This document shows, piece by piece, positions 9,161 through 17,244 of a stretch of DNA of 64,000 bases (position 1 is the stretch's first letter; each line of letters begins with the position of its first letter). The notes beneath the pieces were generated by a model that was not told the DNA's origin, did not search any database, and saw only the letters and a program-made list of their open reading frames with translations. The translations under genes and the position numbers were made by a program. Source of the DNA: DASTFP01 sp963744345 (lineage in GTDB: Bacteria; Verrucomicrobiota; Verrucomicrobiia; Chthoniobacterales; Terrimicrobiaceae); contig CAVUTD010000021.1 in NCBI GenBank assembly GCA_963744345.1, forward strand, positions 124,001 to 188,000, written 5' to 3'.

Positions 9161-10683
9161 AAAGATACCTAACAACAATCATAGCAGGCTTAGGTCTGCT
9201 GGCGGCGGTGCCCGGGGCAGGTCGCGCATCCAGTCACATGGACGCGCCGCTCATCACCCGGGACCCTTCCGCGAACACCACCGACGTTTACGCGTTCGTG
9301 ACCCAGGAGGGCAGCACGAAATACCTTGTGGTCGCCCTGGGGGTTTACCCTCACGAGGAACCCGGAATCGGGCCGAATGCGTATAATTTCGACGACAATG
9401 TGCTCTACGAGATCCATGTGGCCACTGGGCGGGACCTCAAGGCTGGCAAGCCAACCATTAGCTACCAGTTCGAGTTTAATACCACCTACAAGAACGACAG
9501 AACCATTCTTGTCTCTTATCTGGGTGTGGTCCAAGACATCGCCGACGCGGCGCAGAACCTCGTTCAGACATACACTGTCACCAAGTCCAATTGGCACTCC
9601 AAGACGGTCCTTCTAAGAGGAGTTGTTCCACCGAACAACCAAGGTAACGCGACGCCTTTTTACAACAGAGGCGATAACGGCGAGAACCCGGCTAAGGACG
9701 GCGTCTCGACCGCTGATCAGCTGGACCGATACACGAGGCAGGCCATCTTCCCCTCCCAAAGAATACCGGGCTACCTGGCTTTCGCGGGGCAGCGAGATGA
9801 CGGCTTTTACGCCGATGTTCAAGCGGTGTTCGATCTCTTGCGGCTGCGCAATCCGGGCCAGGACTCACAGGGGGGCTTCAATCTCCACATGATGGCATTG
9901 AGAATCCCTATCCTCTCGGAACTCGGCACCGATCAGCAAATTGCCGGCGTCTATGCCACGACCAGCCGACAGAAGCTGACAGTCCTGCGGGATGACGACA
10001 AAGGTAAGAAAGGGAAGAACATCTTCCCAATCAATCTATGGGTCCAGGTGGGGCGTCAGGGCAACCCTCTTTTCAACGAGGCCCTCGTTGCCGTGAAGGA
10101 CAAGGATCTCTATAGCCGGACAGGTCCCAGCGACGACGCGAACTTGTTCAAGCAGTACGCACTCATGCCAGAATTGGCCCGGCTGCTCAATAGGTTGGTG
10201 TTTACTACTTCTCCGATCCCGGGCATTGAGACCGATCGGACCGACATCGCGGGAATTTATATCCCCGACATGATCAAGGTGGATCTCTCGACGCCTCCTG
10301 TGCGCTTGGCCGGCAGCGGCCCCAAACACCCGAACAATCCGGATGATACGGGCTTCTCGCGGTTGAGTGTTTTCGGTGGCGACGTGCTCCAGAGTGCGAT
10401 CCAAGATCCTTTGGGCAATAAGGGATTGATTCCGGGTGGTTGGCCCAATGGGCGACGCTTCGGGGACGATGTGCTCGATATCGCGGTCACGGCTCTGATT
10501 AGCGATCTGCGCGGACCAATCATCATTCGCGGTCCCGCAGGCGATAATCTCAACAGCAACGACATCGGTTACAACAAAGCCTTTCCGTACGAGGGCACTC
10601 CACAGAACGGACGTAATCACGCGCATCCAAGCGCAAGTCCCGCTTCAAGCTCGGGTCCAAGCGCAACTCAGAGCGGGACATAA
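9157..10683 (+). CDS. DUF4331 secreted protein, cassette copy 1
   Basis: Exported protein of 508 residues from the uncharacterised DUF4331 family. The predicted signal cleavage after GRA leaves Ser-Ser-His as residues 25-27, so the mature amino terminus would be an ATCUN-type Cu(II)/Ni(II) motif (free amine, two residues, His). The family signature SSHMDAPLITRDPSANTTDV is present, as are conserved blocks FAGQRDDGFYAD, ETDRTDIAGIYIPD and GGWPNGRRFGDDV. The tail is Ser/Pro-rich. No catalytic motif is known for the family. It is coupled to the TPR gene upstream, and the HupE-type gene starts 57 bases downstream. Confidence 0.88.
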   Translation: MKRYLTTIIAGLGLLAAVPGAGRASSHMDAPLITRDPSANTTDVYAFVTQEGSTKYLVVALGVYPHEEPGIGPNAYNFDDNVLYEIHVATGRDLKAGKPTISYQFEFNTTYKNDRTILVSYLGVVQDIADAAQNLVQTYTVTKSNWHSKTVLLRGVVPPNNQGNATPFYNRGDNGENPAKDGVSTADQLDRYTRQAIFPSQRIPGYLAFAGQRDDGFYADVQAVFDLLRLRNPGQDSQGGFNLHMMALRIPILSELGTDQQIAGVYATTSRQKLTVLRDDDKGKKGKNIFPINLWVQVGRQGNPLFNEALVAVKDKDLYSRTGPSDDANLFKQYALMPELARLLNRLVFTTSPIPGIETDRTDIAGIYIPDMIKVDLSTPPVRLAGSGPKHPNNPDDTGFSRLSVFGGDVLQSAIQDPLGNKGLIPGGWPNGRRFGDDVLDIAVTALISDLRGPIIIRGPAGDNLNSNDIGYNKAFPYEGTPQNGRNHAHPSASPASSSGPSATQSGT

Positions 10684-10740
10684 AGTTCAGCCGGGGACGC
10701 TCCTGCTCACGAGAAGACTGATCCGATCAAGCACGAAGGG

Positions 10741-11850
10741 ATGCGAGGGAAGGGATATTCGCGGGGTTGGCGGGGCTGGATGACAGCATTTGTCATCAGC
10801 CTCGCCACTTGCGTGCAAGCCCATGATCCTGGACTCAGCACAGTGACGCTGAAACTGTTTTCGGATCGACTCGAAGCGGATGCCATCTTTGCTCGTGCCG
10901 ATATCGAGACGCTCGTGCCGCTCGACACCGATCACGACGGGCAGGTCAGTCCCCAGGAATGGGAACGCGCCCGACCTCAACTGGAGACGCTCTCGCGCCA
11001 GGCGCTTAGTGTGTTGATCAATGGCAATGCCGTCCCCCTGACGAAATCCGGCTTCCACCTCGACCAGAATAACAATTTCGAGATCTCAGGAATTTTCCCA
11101 GCGCATGACGCCAAGGCGCTAACGATCGAGTCGGCCTTGATCAATCAGCTTGCGCGGGGACACCGGCAGTTTCTGAACCTCCTGGACGAACGCGGCGAGC
11201 CGCTCGTTGAGGAGTTGCTGAGCGCGAACCATAACGTGCTCGAATTGAACTTGCCTAATCGGCTCGCCGACGGAGTCGAACCGGCCAAAACGACGACCTT
11301 CCCGCAATTCTTCTTCATGGGCGTCGAACACATCCTGACCGGTTATGATCACTTGCTCTTTCTCTTCGGCCTGCTTATCGCCATGGCACAGTTCCGTGCA
11401 ACGGTTTGGGTTATTACCTGCTTTACTCTGGCGCATTCGACGACTCTGGCGCTGGCGGCGTTCGATGTGGTGCGTATTCCGGGGCGCATCGTCGAACCAT
11501 TGATCGCGGCCACCATCATTTATGTGGGCGTCGAAAATTTGCTGAGATCCGGCGGTCCGACCGGCCGTTGGCGTCTAACGCTGATCTTCGGCGTGGTTCA
11601 CGGTCTCGGCTTCGCGACTGAACTCAAAGAAAAGCTCGCCGGGATGATCGGTGCCAAGATTGCAGTGCCGCTCGTCTCGTTCAACCTGGGCGTGGAAGCA
11701 GGCCAAATGGCCGTCGCCGCGCTGGTTCTTCCCATAATCTGGTGGCTCCGGGCGGAGCCGGCATTCAAGCGACGCTCGATGCCAGTCTGCTCGGCGCTCG
11801 TTGTGTTAGCCGGAGCGTGGTGGCTTCTGGAGCGAACCCTCCCCGTTTGA
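10741..11850 (+). CDS. HupE/UreJ_2 family membrane protein with EF-hand loop, cassette copy 1
   Basis: Membrane protein of 369 residues. After a signal peptide cleaved at VQA the mature chain would begin with His28 (HDPGLS). An extracytoplasmic domain of about 150 residues contains a textbook EF-hand calcium loop, D62-T-D64-H-D66-G-Q-V-S-P-Q-E73. The carboxyl half has six or seven transmembrane helices with HILTGYDHLLFLFGLL and VHGLGFA, which match the metal-site motifs of the HupE/UreJ family (Ni/Co permeases in the characterised members). The substrate here is unknown. It is the third gene of the cassette; a stem-loop and terminator lie beyond it. Confidence 0.85.
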   Translation: MRGKGYSRGWRGWMTAFVISLATCVQAHDPGLSTVTLKLFSDRLEADAIFARADIETLVPLDTDHDGQVSPQEWERARPQLETLSRQALSVLINGNAVPLTKSGFHLDQNNNFEISGIFPAHDAKALTIESALINQLARGHRQFLNLLDERGEPLVEELLSANHNVLELNLPNRLADGVEPAKTTTFPQFFFMGVEHILTGYDHLLFLFGLLIAMAQFRATVWVITCFTLAHSTTLALAAFDVVRIPGRIVEPLIAATIIYVGVENLLRSGGPTGRWRLTLIFGVVHGLGFATELKEKLAGMIGAKIAVPLVSFNLGVEAGQMAVAALVLPIIWWLRAEPAFKRRSMPVCSALVVLAGAWWLLERTLPV

Positions 11851-12019
11851 GAGAGATCGCGGACGAATTTATAGCGTCAAGGCTCACCGCTTCGCGGCCT
11901 TGCTCGACAGAGAGGTTTTCTCCGAGCCGTCCGGTGATGGGAAGTTTGCCATTCACTACCGGAAGCATCCCGCTCAGAACGAGCAGCGAGCCCGACCTCG
12001 GAAGCCCCGACATCGGCTC

Positions 12020-12082
12020 CCAAGGGCCTTGAGGCCCTTGGTAGCGCCAGGCCGAGTTCGCGCAAGCGCGAGCCTGGTTTTT
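12020..12082 (+). terminator. Stem-loops and intrinsic terminator after cassette copy 1
   Basis: Two hairpins follow the HupE-type gene. CCAAGGGCC-TTGA-GGCCCTTGG (12020-12041) is a perfect 9-base stem without a T run. The second (12047-12077) pairs CCAGGC with GCCTGG outside TCGCGC-AA-GCGCGA and is followed by five T, as in a rho-independent terminator. Confidence 0.6.
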
Positions 12083-12098
12083 GGCGGTGGTGGAATTA

Positions 12099-12855
12099 TT
12101 ATCGACCGGTATGGACCCCTCCTTCCACTCGGATGTTCTCGCCCGTTACGAACGTGGCGTTCTGGAGATAGAGTACCGCGTCGACGATGTTTGAAACTTC
12201 ACCCATCCGTGCGAGGGGATGAAACTTCGCCAGCGCCGCATGATTCTCCTTGGCGTACATCGGCGTGTTGATGATGCCCGGCGACACTGTATTGAACCGG
12301 ATATTGTTCGCCGCGTACTCCAGCGCCAACGCCTTACTCACAGCCGGCATTGGCGACTTCGACAGCACCGCCAAAACTGCGGGCAGGGCGCCGCTCGGTT
12401 GATCCACGAGGACCGCCGAGATGTTCACTACATGCCCCGAATTTTGCTTCTTCATCTGCGGAATCACCTGCTGCGTCATGTAGAAGAAGCTGGCGACGTT
12501 GGTATTCGTTACCAGATTGTAGTCTTCTTCAGCGTAGTCGGTGAACGCCTTCGGAATGAAGCTTCCGGCATTGTTGACCAGCAGATCAATACGGCCGCGG
12601 CGCGCATGCGAGTTGCCGATCCGGCAGGAAATGCTTGAGGGCTGCTTCTACCACCTTGACGGCGGTTTCCTTTTTGCTGACCTCTCCATCACGAGGACGA
12701 GATCGGGCGAAGGCTTGAGTTCCTTCGACTTGCTGATCGTGCGGGAGGTGCCGACGACACGCCAACCGCGTTCGAGCAGCGCCTGTAGTGAGGCCCAGGC
12801 CGATTCCGCTGGAAGCGCCGGTGATGATGGCGACGGGTTGTTGGGTAGTGTTCAT
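12099..12855 (-). pseudogene. Broken short-chain dehydrogenase/reductase gene
   Basis: An SDR of about 250 residues can be pieced together from three frames. The first frame gives the nucleotide-binding start (VAIITGASSGIGLG), the second ALLERGWRVVGTSRT, the first again EVSKKETAVKVVEAALKHF, and a third frame RIDLLVNNAGSF through to VTGENIRVEGGVHTG. At least three frameshifts separate these, so this is decay rather than one sequencing error. The usual YxxxK site is also altered: the segment after NISAV reads VSKALALEYAANNIRFN without the Tyr four residues ahead of Lys. It runs in the same direction as the hydrolase gene upstream (starting at 13928), as if once one operon. Confidence 0.8.
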
Positions 12856-12941
12856 CGAATGTACTTCTGGTTGAACTTGTGTTTTCTAAGGTGAAAGACA
12901 CTGCCCGCGTCGTAACGCGGAGCGGCACGGCAATGCTTCCA

Positions 12942-13928
12942 TTACTTGCGTGGCAGCTTCCGATCAAGGAAGTCGAGCATTAGCTTAGCAATTTCATCGC
13001 CCTTATCCTCGAGCGCAAAGTGGCCGGTGTCGAGCAGGTGAAACTCCGCGTCGGGCAGATCGCGCAGGTAGGGACGGGCACCCTCGGCCGGGAATATGAC
13101 ATCGTTCTGTCCCCAGACTATGAGGGTCGGCGGCCGGCGGCTCCGAAAGAAGTTCTGGAATTGTGGGTACAGCGCAACGTTAGTGCCGTAATCCTTGAAC
13201 AAGTCGAGCATGATCTCATCGATGCCAGGCCGGTCGAGCAGCGCTTGATCATGCACCCAGTTATCCGGGGCGACGCGCGAGGGATCGCGCACACCATCAA
13301 CATACTGCGATTTGGTCGCAGCCGGGGTGAGTCCCGCGCGCAGGGCTTCGCGATGCGCTTTCGAGCCGTCGGCCCAGTAGGCCTTGATCGGGTCCCAGAA
13401 TTCCTTCAATCCCTCCTCATAGGCGTTGCCATTCTGTATCACGAGGGCAGAGACTCGTTCGGGATGCTTGAGCGCCAGTCGGTAACCGACCGGTGCGCCG
13501 TAATCCTGCACATAAAGCGCGTAGCGCTTCACGCCGAGCTGATTCAACAGGCCATCCATTAGTTCAGCGAAGCGGGCGAAGCTGTATTCGAACTCCTTGC
13601 GATCCGGCGTGCCGCTCTGGCCGAAGCCCGGATAGTCGGGTGCGATGAGATGGTAGCGATCGGCGAGCGCCGGAATGAGGTTGCGGAACATGTGCGACGA
13701 AGTGGGAAAGCCATGCAGCAACAGCACGGCGGGAGCATCGGCCGGGCCTGCCTCGCGATAGAAGATGTCCAGGCCCTCAATCTTGGTCGTCCGGTAGCGG
13801 GTCACAGCTGAGTCCGCGCCTACTCCACGCAGTTGCATTTGCGCGTGGGCTGATTGTGGTCGGGCCGCTGGCAGGGCACAAACCATGGCCAGAATCGATA
13901 TCGCTGCATAGGGAAACTTGAATTTCAT
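12942..13928 (-). CDS. Exported epoxide-hydrolase/haloalkane-dehalogenase-like alpha/beta hydrolase
   Basis: 328 residues with a signal peptide (cleavage near AHA, residue 29). The oxyanion motif is HGFPTSSHMF, the nucleophile is the Asp of VQDYGAPVGY (as in epoxide hydrolases and dehalogenases rather than Ser), and the base is His in TGHFALED. The cap domain is of normal size. The substrate is unknown; homologues are often annotated as haloalkane dehalogenase or epoxide hydrolase. It is divergent from a CGNR-type regulator with a paired operator between. An 89-base piece of this gene (13615-13703) is repeated exactly at 15654-15742. Confidence 0.83.
   Translation of the reverse strand: MKFKFPYAAISILAMVCALPAARPQSAHAQMQLRGVGADSAVTRYRTTKIEGLDIFYREAGPADAPAVLLLHGFPTSSHMFRNLIPALADRYHLIAPDYPGFGQSGTPDRKEFEYSFARFAELMDGLLNQLGVKRYALYVQDYGAPVGYRLALKHPERVSALVIQNGNAYEEGLKEFWDPIKAYWADGSKAHREALRAGLTPAATKSQYVDGVRDPSRVAPDNWVHDQALLDRPGIDEIMLDLFKDYGTNVALYPQFQNFFRSRRPPTLIVWGQNDVIFPAEGARPYLRDLPDAEFHLLDTGHFALEDKGDEIAKLMLDFLDRKLPRK
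13615..13703. repeat. 89-bp exact direct repeat, source copy inside the hydrolase gene
   Basis: Identical base for base to 15654-15742; flanking bases differ at once on both sides. This copy is in its natural context, coding for the middle of the hydrolase, so it is the donor and the other is the insert. Confidence 0.9.
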
Positions 13929-13973
13929 GAAACGCTCCTTGTGACGGGTCGAAGATGAGGCTTGAGTTCTACC

Positions 13974-14044
13974 GTAACTGTTAAAACATGCTTATACAGG
14001 TTACGCATCAGTTGTAACTTGTCAAGGAATATGTTTGAGGTTAC
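13974..14044. promoter_or_regulatory. Doubled operator-like repeat in the hydrolase/regulator divergent promoter
   Basis: GTAAC-N21-GTTAC occurs twice, at 13974-14004 and 14014-14044, exactly 40 bases apart. The two 40-base units also resemble each other in between (GTAACT...AA...AT...AGGTTAC), so they form a tandem direct repeat with inverted ends. The position, 46 bases from the hydrolase start and 43 from the chosen regulator start, is that of a shared operator, presumably bound by the CGNR protein. Confidence 0.5.
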
Positions 14045-14087
14045 ACTCCTGTTGGAGCACCCTTGGACGCACAACGCAGACCTCACT

Positions 14088-14687
14088 ATGGAGCCCTTGT
14101 TCCTTGGAAGCCATCCGGCGATGGACTTCCTCAACACCAGCCTTAGTCCGAGAGGTAAGGCTATTGAGCTGATCGGCGACGGCCCCTCCTTCGTCGCATG
14201 GCTGGTGAGTGCCGGGCTGCTGGACGCCTCAACGGCATCAAAGATGAAGCGCCGCTTGCGCGCAGAGGCCTTAGACGCGGTCGCCTCGGAAGCAAGAAGG
14301 CTTCGCGAATGGGCCGGCGATTGGATCGCTCGCTGGCGCGATGCCCCCGGCGGCAACTATGAGACGGAGCTTCGCCGCCTGAACCGCCTACTTGAGCGAG
14401 CGAAGGGCTACCGCGAAGTGGTCGTCAACAAGAACCATATGCAGGTCATGGAGCGCTGCCGCATCGACTCAGCGGATGAATTGATCGCGCTCCCCGCTGC
14501 GCAAGTTGCCTTCCTCATCGCAACCGAGCAACCCGCGCTCGTGAAGCGCTGCGCCGGTGCGGGGTGCACGCTTTGGTTCCTGGATCGGACCAAGGCCCAC
14601 CGCCGCTTGTTCTGCAGTGCAGCGGCTTGCGGCAACAGGGCGAAGGTTGCCGCCTTCCGTGAGCGTCAACGGGATAGTGCCGTCTAG
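14088..14687 (+). CDS. CGNR zinc-finger (ABATE-domain) transcriptional regulator
   Basis: About 200 residues. The amino-terminal ABATE-type region begins FLGSHPAMDFLNT, which is where family members start; earlier start codons at 13962 and 14031 are possible, but 14031 would lie inside the operator repeat. The carboxyl end has the zinc-binding CGNR domain: CAGAGCTLWFLD, then LFCSAAACGNRAKVAAFRER. Such proteins are thought to be stress-responsive DNA-binding regulators. Divergent from the exported hydrolase and likely its regulator; an intrinsic terminator follows. A 27-base piece of this gene (14443-14469) recurs inverted at 15629-15655. Confidence 0.8.
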   Translation: MEPLFLGSHPAMDFLNTSLSPRGKAIELIGDGPSFVAWLVSAGLLDASTASKMKRRLRAEALDAVASEARRLREWAGDWIARWRDAPGGNYETELRRLNRLLERAKGYREVVVNKNHMQVMERCRIDSADELIALPAAQVAFLIATEQPALVKRCAGAGCTLWFLDRTKAHRRLFCSAAACGNRAKVAAFRERQRDSAV

Positions 14688-14720
14688 ACGACTTCACTGG
14701 CTTGCCGTCCGGATCTTTGA

Positions 14721-14740
14721 GCTCCCAAGCGGGAGTTTTT
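14721..14740 (+). terminator. Intrinsic terminator after the CGNR regulator
   Basis: CTCCC-AAGC-GGGAG followed directly by TTTTT, 34 bases beyond the stop codon. Compact but textbook. Confidence 0.65.
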
Positions 14741-14841
14741 GAGGAGCCGAGGGCGTCTTGGGCGGATGAGAAAAAGCGGCCGGAGGCTGGACACCCAGGC
14801 CCAAGCTCGCAAGGTTCCTCGCGGTCATTCTCAAATAACAT

Positions 14842-15315
14842 TTACGCTTCCGCTGGACGAGTTATGCAGCCCGGCCGGCGAGTTGCCCCGTTCGGAGCCT
14901 TCAAAACTCTCTTCGGAGGCAACCGTTGAGTACGATAACGGTCTGTGAAAAGCGAGCTTGTCGTCAGCGGGATGCGAAGGGTCTGTTGCCGGGTCCGCTT
15001 CGTCTCCGGATCGTCAACGGCCTTGCTGAGAGGCGGCTTACTGCCGGGAGTTGGCGCGGGCGGCTTAAATGAGGGCGCGACGGCTTCGCGAAAGCCGCGA
15101 CTCTCTTGCTCCGTTGCCCAGAGGACCGATCTCAGCCGCCGGTTGTCCATTTCCAGCGCCTCTAGCCGTTTCGAGTCCGAGTAGATGGACCACGCGATCG
15201 CAGCGAGGACACCGATCAAGAAGGTGACGGCAAGCCACCCTCGCTTTCGCCACAGCTCAGCCGGGGAGCGACCCTCGTCATCAAACTTCTTTGGCGTGGT
15301 CGAATACCTTCTCAT
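14842..15315 (-). CDS. Hypothetical single-pass membrane protein
   Basis: About 157 residues, unrecognised. A basic cytoplasmic segment (LWRKRG) leads into one transmembrane helix (WLAVTFLIGVLAAIAWSIY), then a short coiled-coil-like stretch (SKRLEALEMDNRRLRS) and a Pro/Lys-rich tail. The start was put at the ATG before RRYSTTPKKF; one 51 bases earlier is possible. The final third may be misframed or decayed, since its composition changes. It faces the regulator gene. Confidence 0.5.
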   Translation of the reverse strand: MRRYSTTPKKFDDEGRSPAELWRKRGWLAVTFLIGVLAAIAWSIYSDSKRLEALEMDNRRLRSVLWATEQESRGFREAVAPSFKPPAPTPGSKPPLSKAVDDPETKRTRQQTLRIPLTTSSLFTDRYRTQRLPPKRVLKAPNGATRRPGCITRPAEA

Positions 15316-15366
15316 GAGTCCGTGATCCCGAGTTCCGCGACCCTCCGTTTCGACTTGGATTGGCAT

Positions 15367-15628
15367 CCGTCATCTTTCCCACTTTGGCTGCCATGTCTTG
15401 ATTCAGCATCAGGCGCATGGACTCAATTGTCGTTCATCCCGGCGCGCGTGCGCGTCGCCGCTATGCGTCGAGGGACTCACGATAAACTCCGGAGCTTTCC
15501 GTGTGGTCCTCCGCAAGAGGCGAAGCTGTAACTGTGGCCCCTTCTTGCGTGGCGCGAGGAGCAATCTCTTGAGAACGGCGTCCACCGAGAACGATCTTTT
15601 GGATTCAACCAGAGCCTTCGCTCCACCA
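15367..15628. other. Unassigned stretch upstream of the patched junction
   Basis: No gene recognised. On the minus strand one frame is open and basic (for instance DAVLKRLLLAPRKKG) but has no start, no ribosome binding site and no family motif. Given the rearranged pieces just to its right, it may be further scrap of unknown origin. Confidence 0.3.
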
Positions 15629-15742
15629 AGTCGATGCGGCAGCGCTCCATGACCTCTGGCCGAAGCCCGGATAGTCGGGTGCGATGAGATGGTAGCGATC
15701 GGCGAGCGCCGGAATGAGGTTGCGGAACATGTGCGACGAAGT
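15629..15742. repeat. Patchwork junction: inverted 27-bp piece plus direct 89-bp piece
   Basis: 15629-15655 is the reverse complement of 14443-14469 (CGNR gene), and 15654-15742 equals 13615-13703 (hydrolase gene). The two pieces share two bases, AG/CT, at their boundary. Immediately after 15742 the sequence becomes the second TPR gene, aligned with codon 2 of copy 1. The original promoter, ribosome binding site and start codon of that gene have been replaced. Confidence 0.9.
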
Positions 15743-17244
15743 TTAACGGTGCGGCAAGATCGCTGCGGACGACCCGCCGAGTTTTTCGCGGAGCTGCGAG
15801 GAATTTAGCGGCGATCACGATGCTTGGGAGCTTGCCAGGTATCTCCGTCGCAATCGCCGAGGATATCAAGGCAGTTCCTTCTCTGCCGCCGCGCACCGAA
15901 GCCTCCTCATCGAGCGAGTCTACTTACCCGCAGTTGCGTGCGTCGATGTCGTACAAGATTGTCATGAGTCCGCACGGCGGTACGGAGAGACTTGATCGTG
16001 ACATCCAAGCCGCTCAGCGCCGGGTTCGCGAGGCGGCGGAACCTAAGCATTTCCTGGAGCAGCTCGGTTGGCTCTATGTGGCCAAAGCGCGCGCCAGTTG
16101 CGATCAAGGGTTCTACAAGCTCGCTGAGCGGTGCGCTCTGACGCTGGAAGAGGTCGATTCCAAAAGCCCTGAAGCGAAGCTGCTGCGAGGGCATGTGCTG
16201 ATCAGCTTCCACCGCTTCGCTGAAGCCGAAGCCATCGCCAGAGAACTCGTCAACGAGCGGACGCTTCCCTTTGACTACGCTTGGCTCGGCGATGCGCTCA
16301 TGGAGCAGGGGCGCCTCGACGAAGCGATCGCCGCCTACGAGGAAATGGTCGACCTGCGGCCTGGCCTCCAAGCCTACAGCCGGGTGGCCCACATGCGTTG
16401 GCTCAAGGGCGACTCCGAGGGGGCGCTTGAGGTCGCTCGCATGGCGGCGCGGGCGGCGAGCCCGCTCGATCCGGAAGCGGCCTCGTGGGCTCTCACTCGC
16501 CTGGCGCTTTATTACTTCCAAGCCGGCTCCACCGCCGACGCTTCCGTGGCCTGCGACTCTGCCCTCGCGTATTCGCCCGACTATCCGGCGGCACTCTTCT
16601 GGCGGGGCCGCCTGTTGATGGCTGCCGATCGGACCGGGAAGGCGGTCGAACCTCTGCAAAAGGCGGCAGAAAGAAATCCGCTCCCGGAATTTCAGTGGGT
16701 GTTAGCGGATGCCCTGCGTGCCGCAGGCCGCTCCGGCGAGGCGACGGCAGTTGAAACCAAGCTCAAGAAGGATGGTGCCAGGAATGATCCGCGGACCTAT
16801 GCGCTTTTTTTGGCCACTCGCGGTGAAGAGACCGCACTGGCAATTCAGTTGGCGCAGCGTGAATTCAACGATCGCTCCGATATCTTCACGCACGATGCTC
16901 TCGCGTGGGCGCTCGCCGCCGCCGGCCGCCCCGCCGAGGCATGGCCACACATGGACAAGGCGCTCGCCGAGGGGACGCTGGACGCACGGCTTTTCACTCA
17001 CGCCGGCGTCATCGCCGCCAAACTCGGTCGCACGGCGGAGGCTGCCTCCTGGCTGGCCAAGGCCCGCGATCTGCAGCATTTGTTGTATCCCTCAGAGCAA
17101 CAGCACCTCGCCGCCTCATTGGCGGCCTTGGAGGCGTCCGGGCACATCGCGGACGTGGGCAACACGGAAACAATCGCCAGCGGTGAAGACCGCTTAACGA
17201 AAGCTTCACTCGCAGACGAAAACAAGGAACGGAAAGACAAATGA
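15743..17244 (+). CDS. TPR-repeat protein, cassette copy 2, 5' end replaced
   Basis: Paralogue of the gene at 7658 with matching repeats (LDRDIQAAQRRVRE, FTHDALAWALAAAGRP). Homology to copy 1 begins at 15745 (Asn-Gly-Ala), but the start codon there is gone, replaced by the tail of the hydrolase fragment. The last in-frame stop is at 15715-15717, and the first ATG is at 15820, which would give 474 residues with only a stub of the signal peptide (MLGSLPGISV) and no good ribosome binding site (GAGGAA 14 bases away). Expression and export may therefore be impaired, although the remaining frame is intact. It still overlaps the DUF4331 gene as ATGA. Confidence 0.78.

Noticed and set aside
13020..13562. 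Plus-strand frame of 180 codons
   Set aside because: Opposite the epoxide-hydrolase-like gene, which has full catalytic motifs.
15907..16659. Minus-strand frame of 250 codons
   Set aside because: Antisense of the TPR gene; high GC keeps such frames open by chance.
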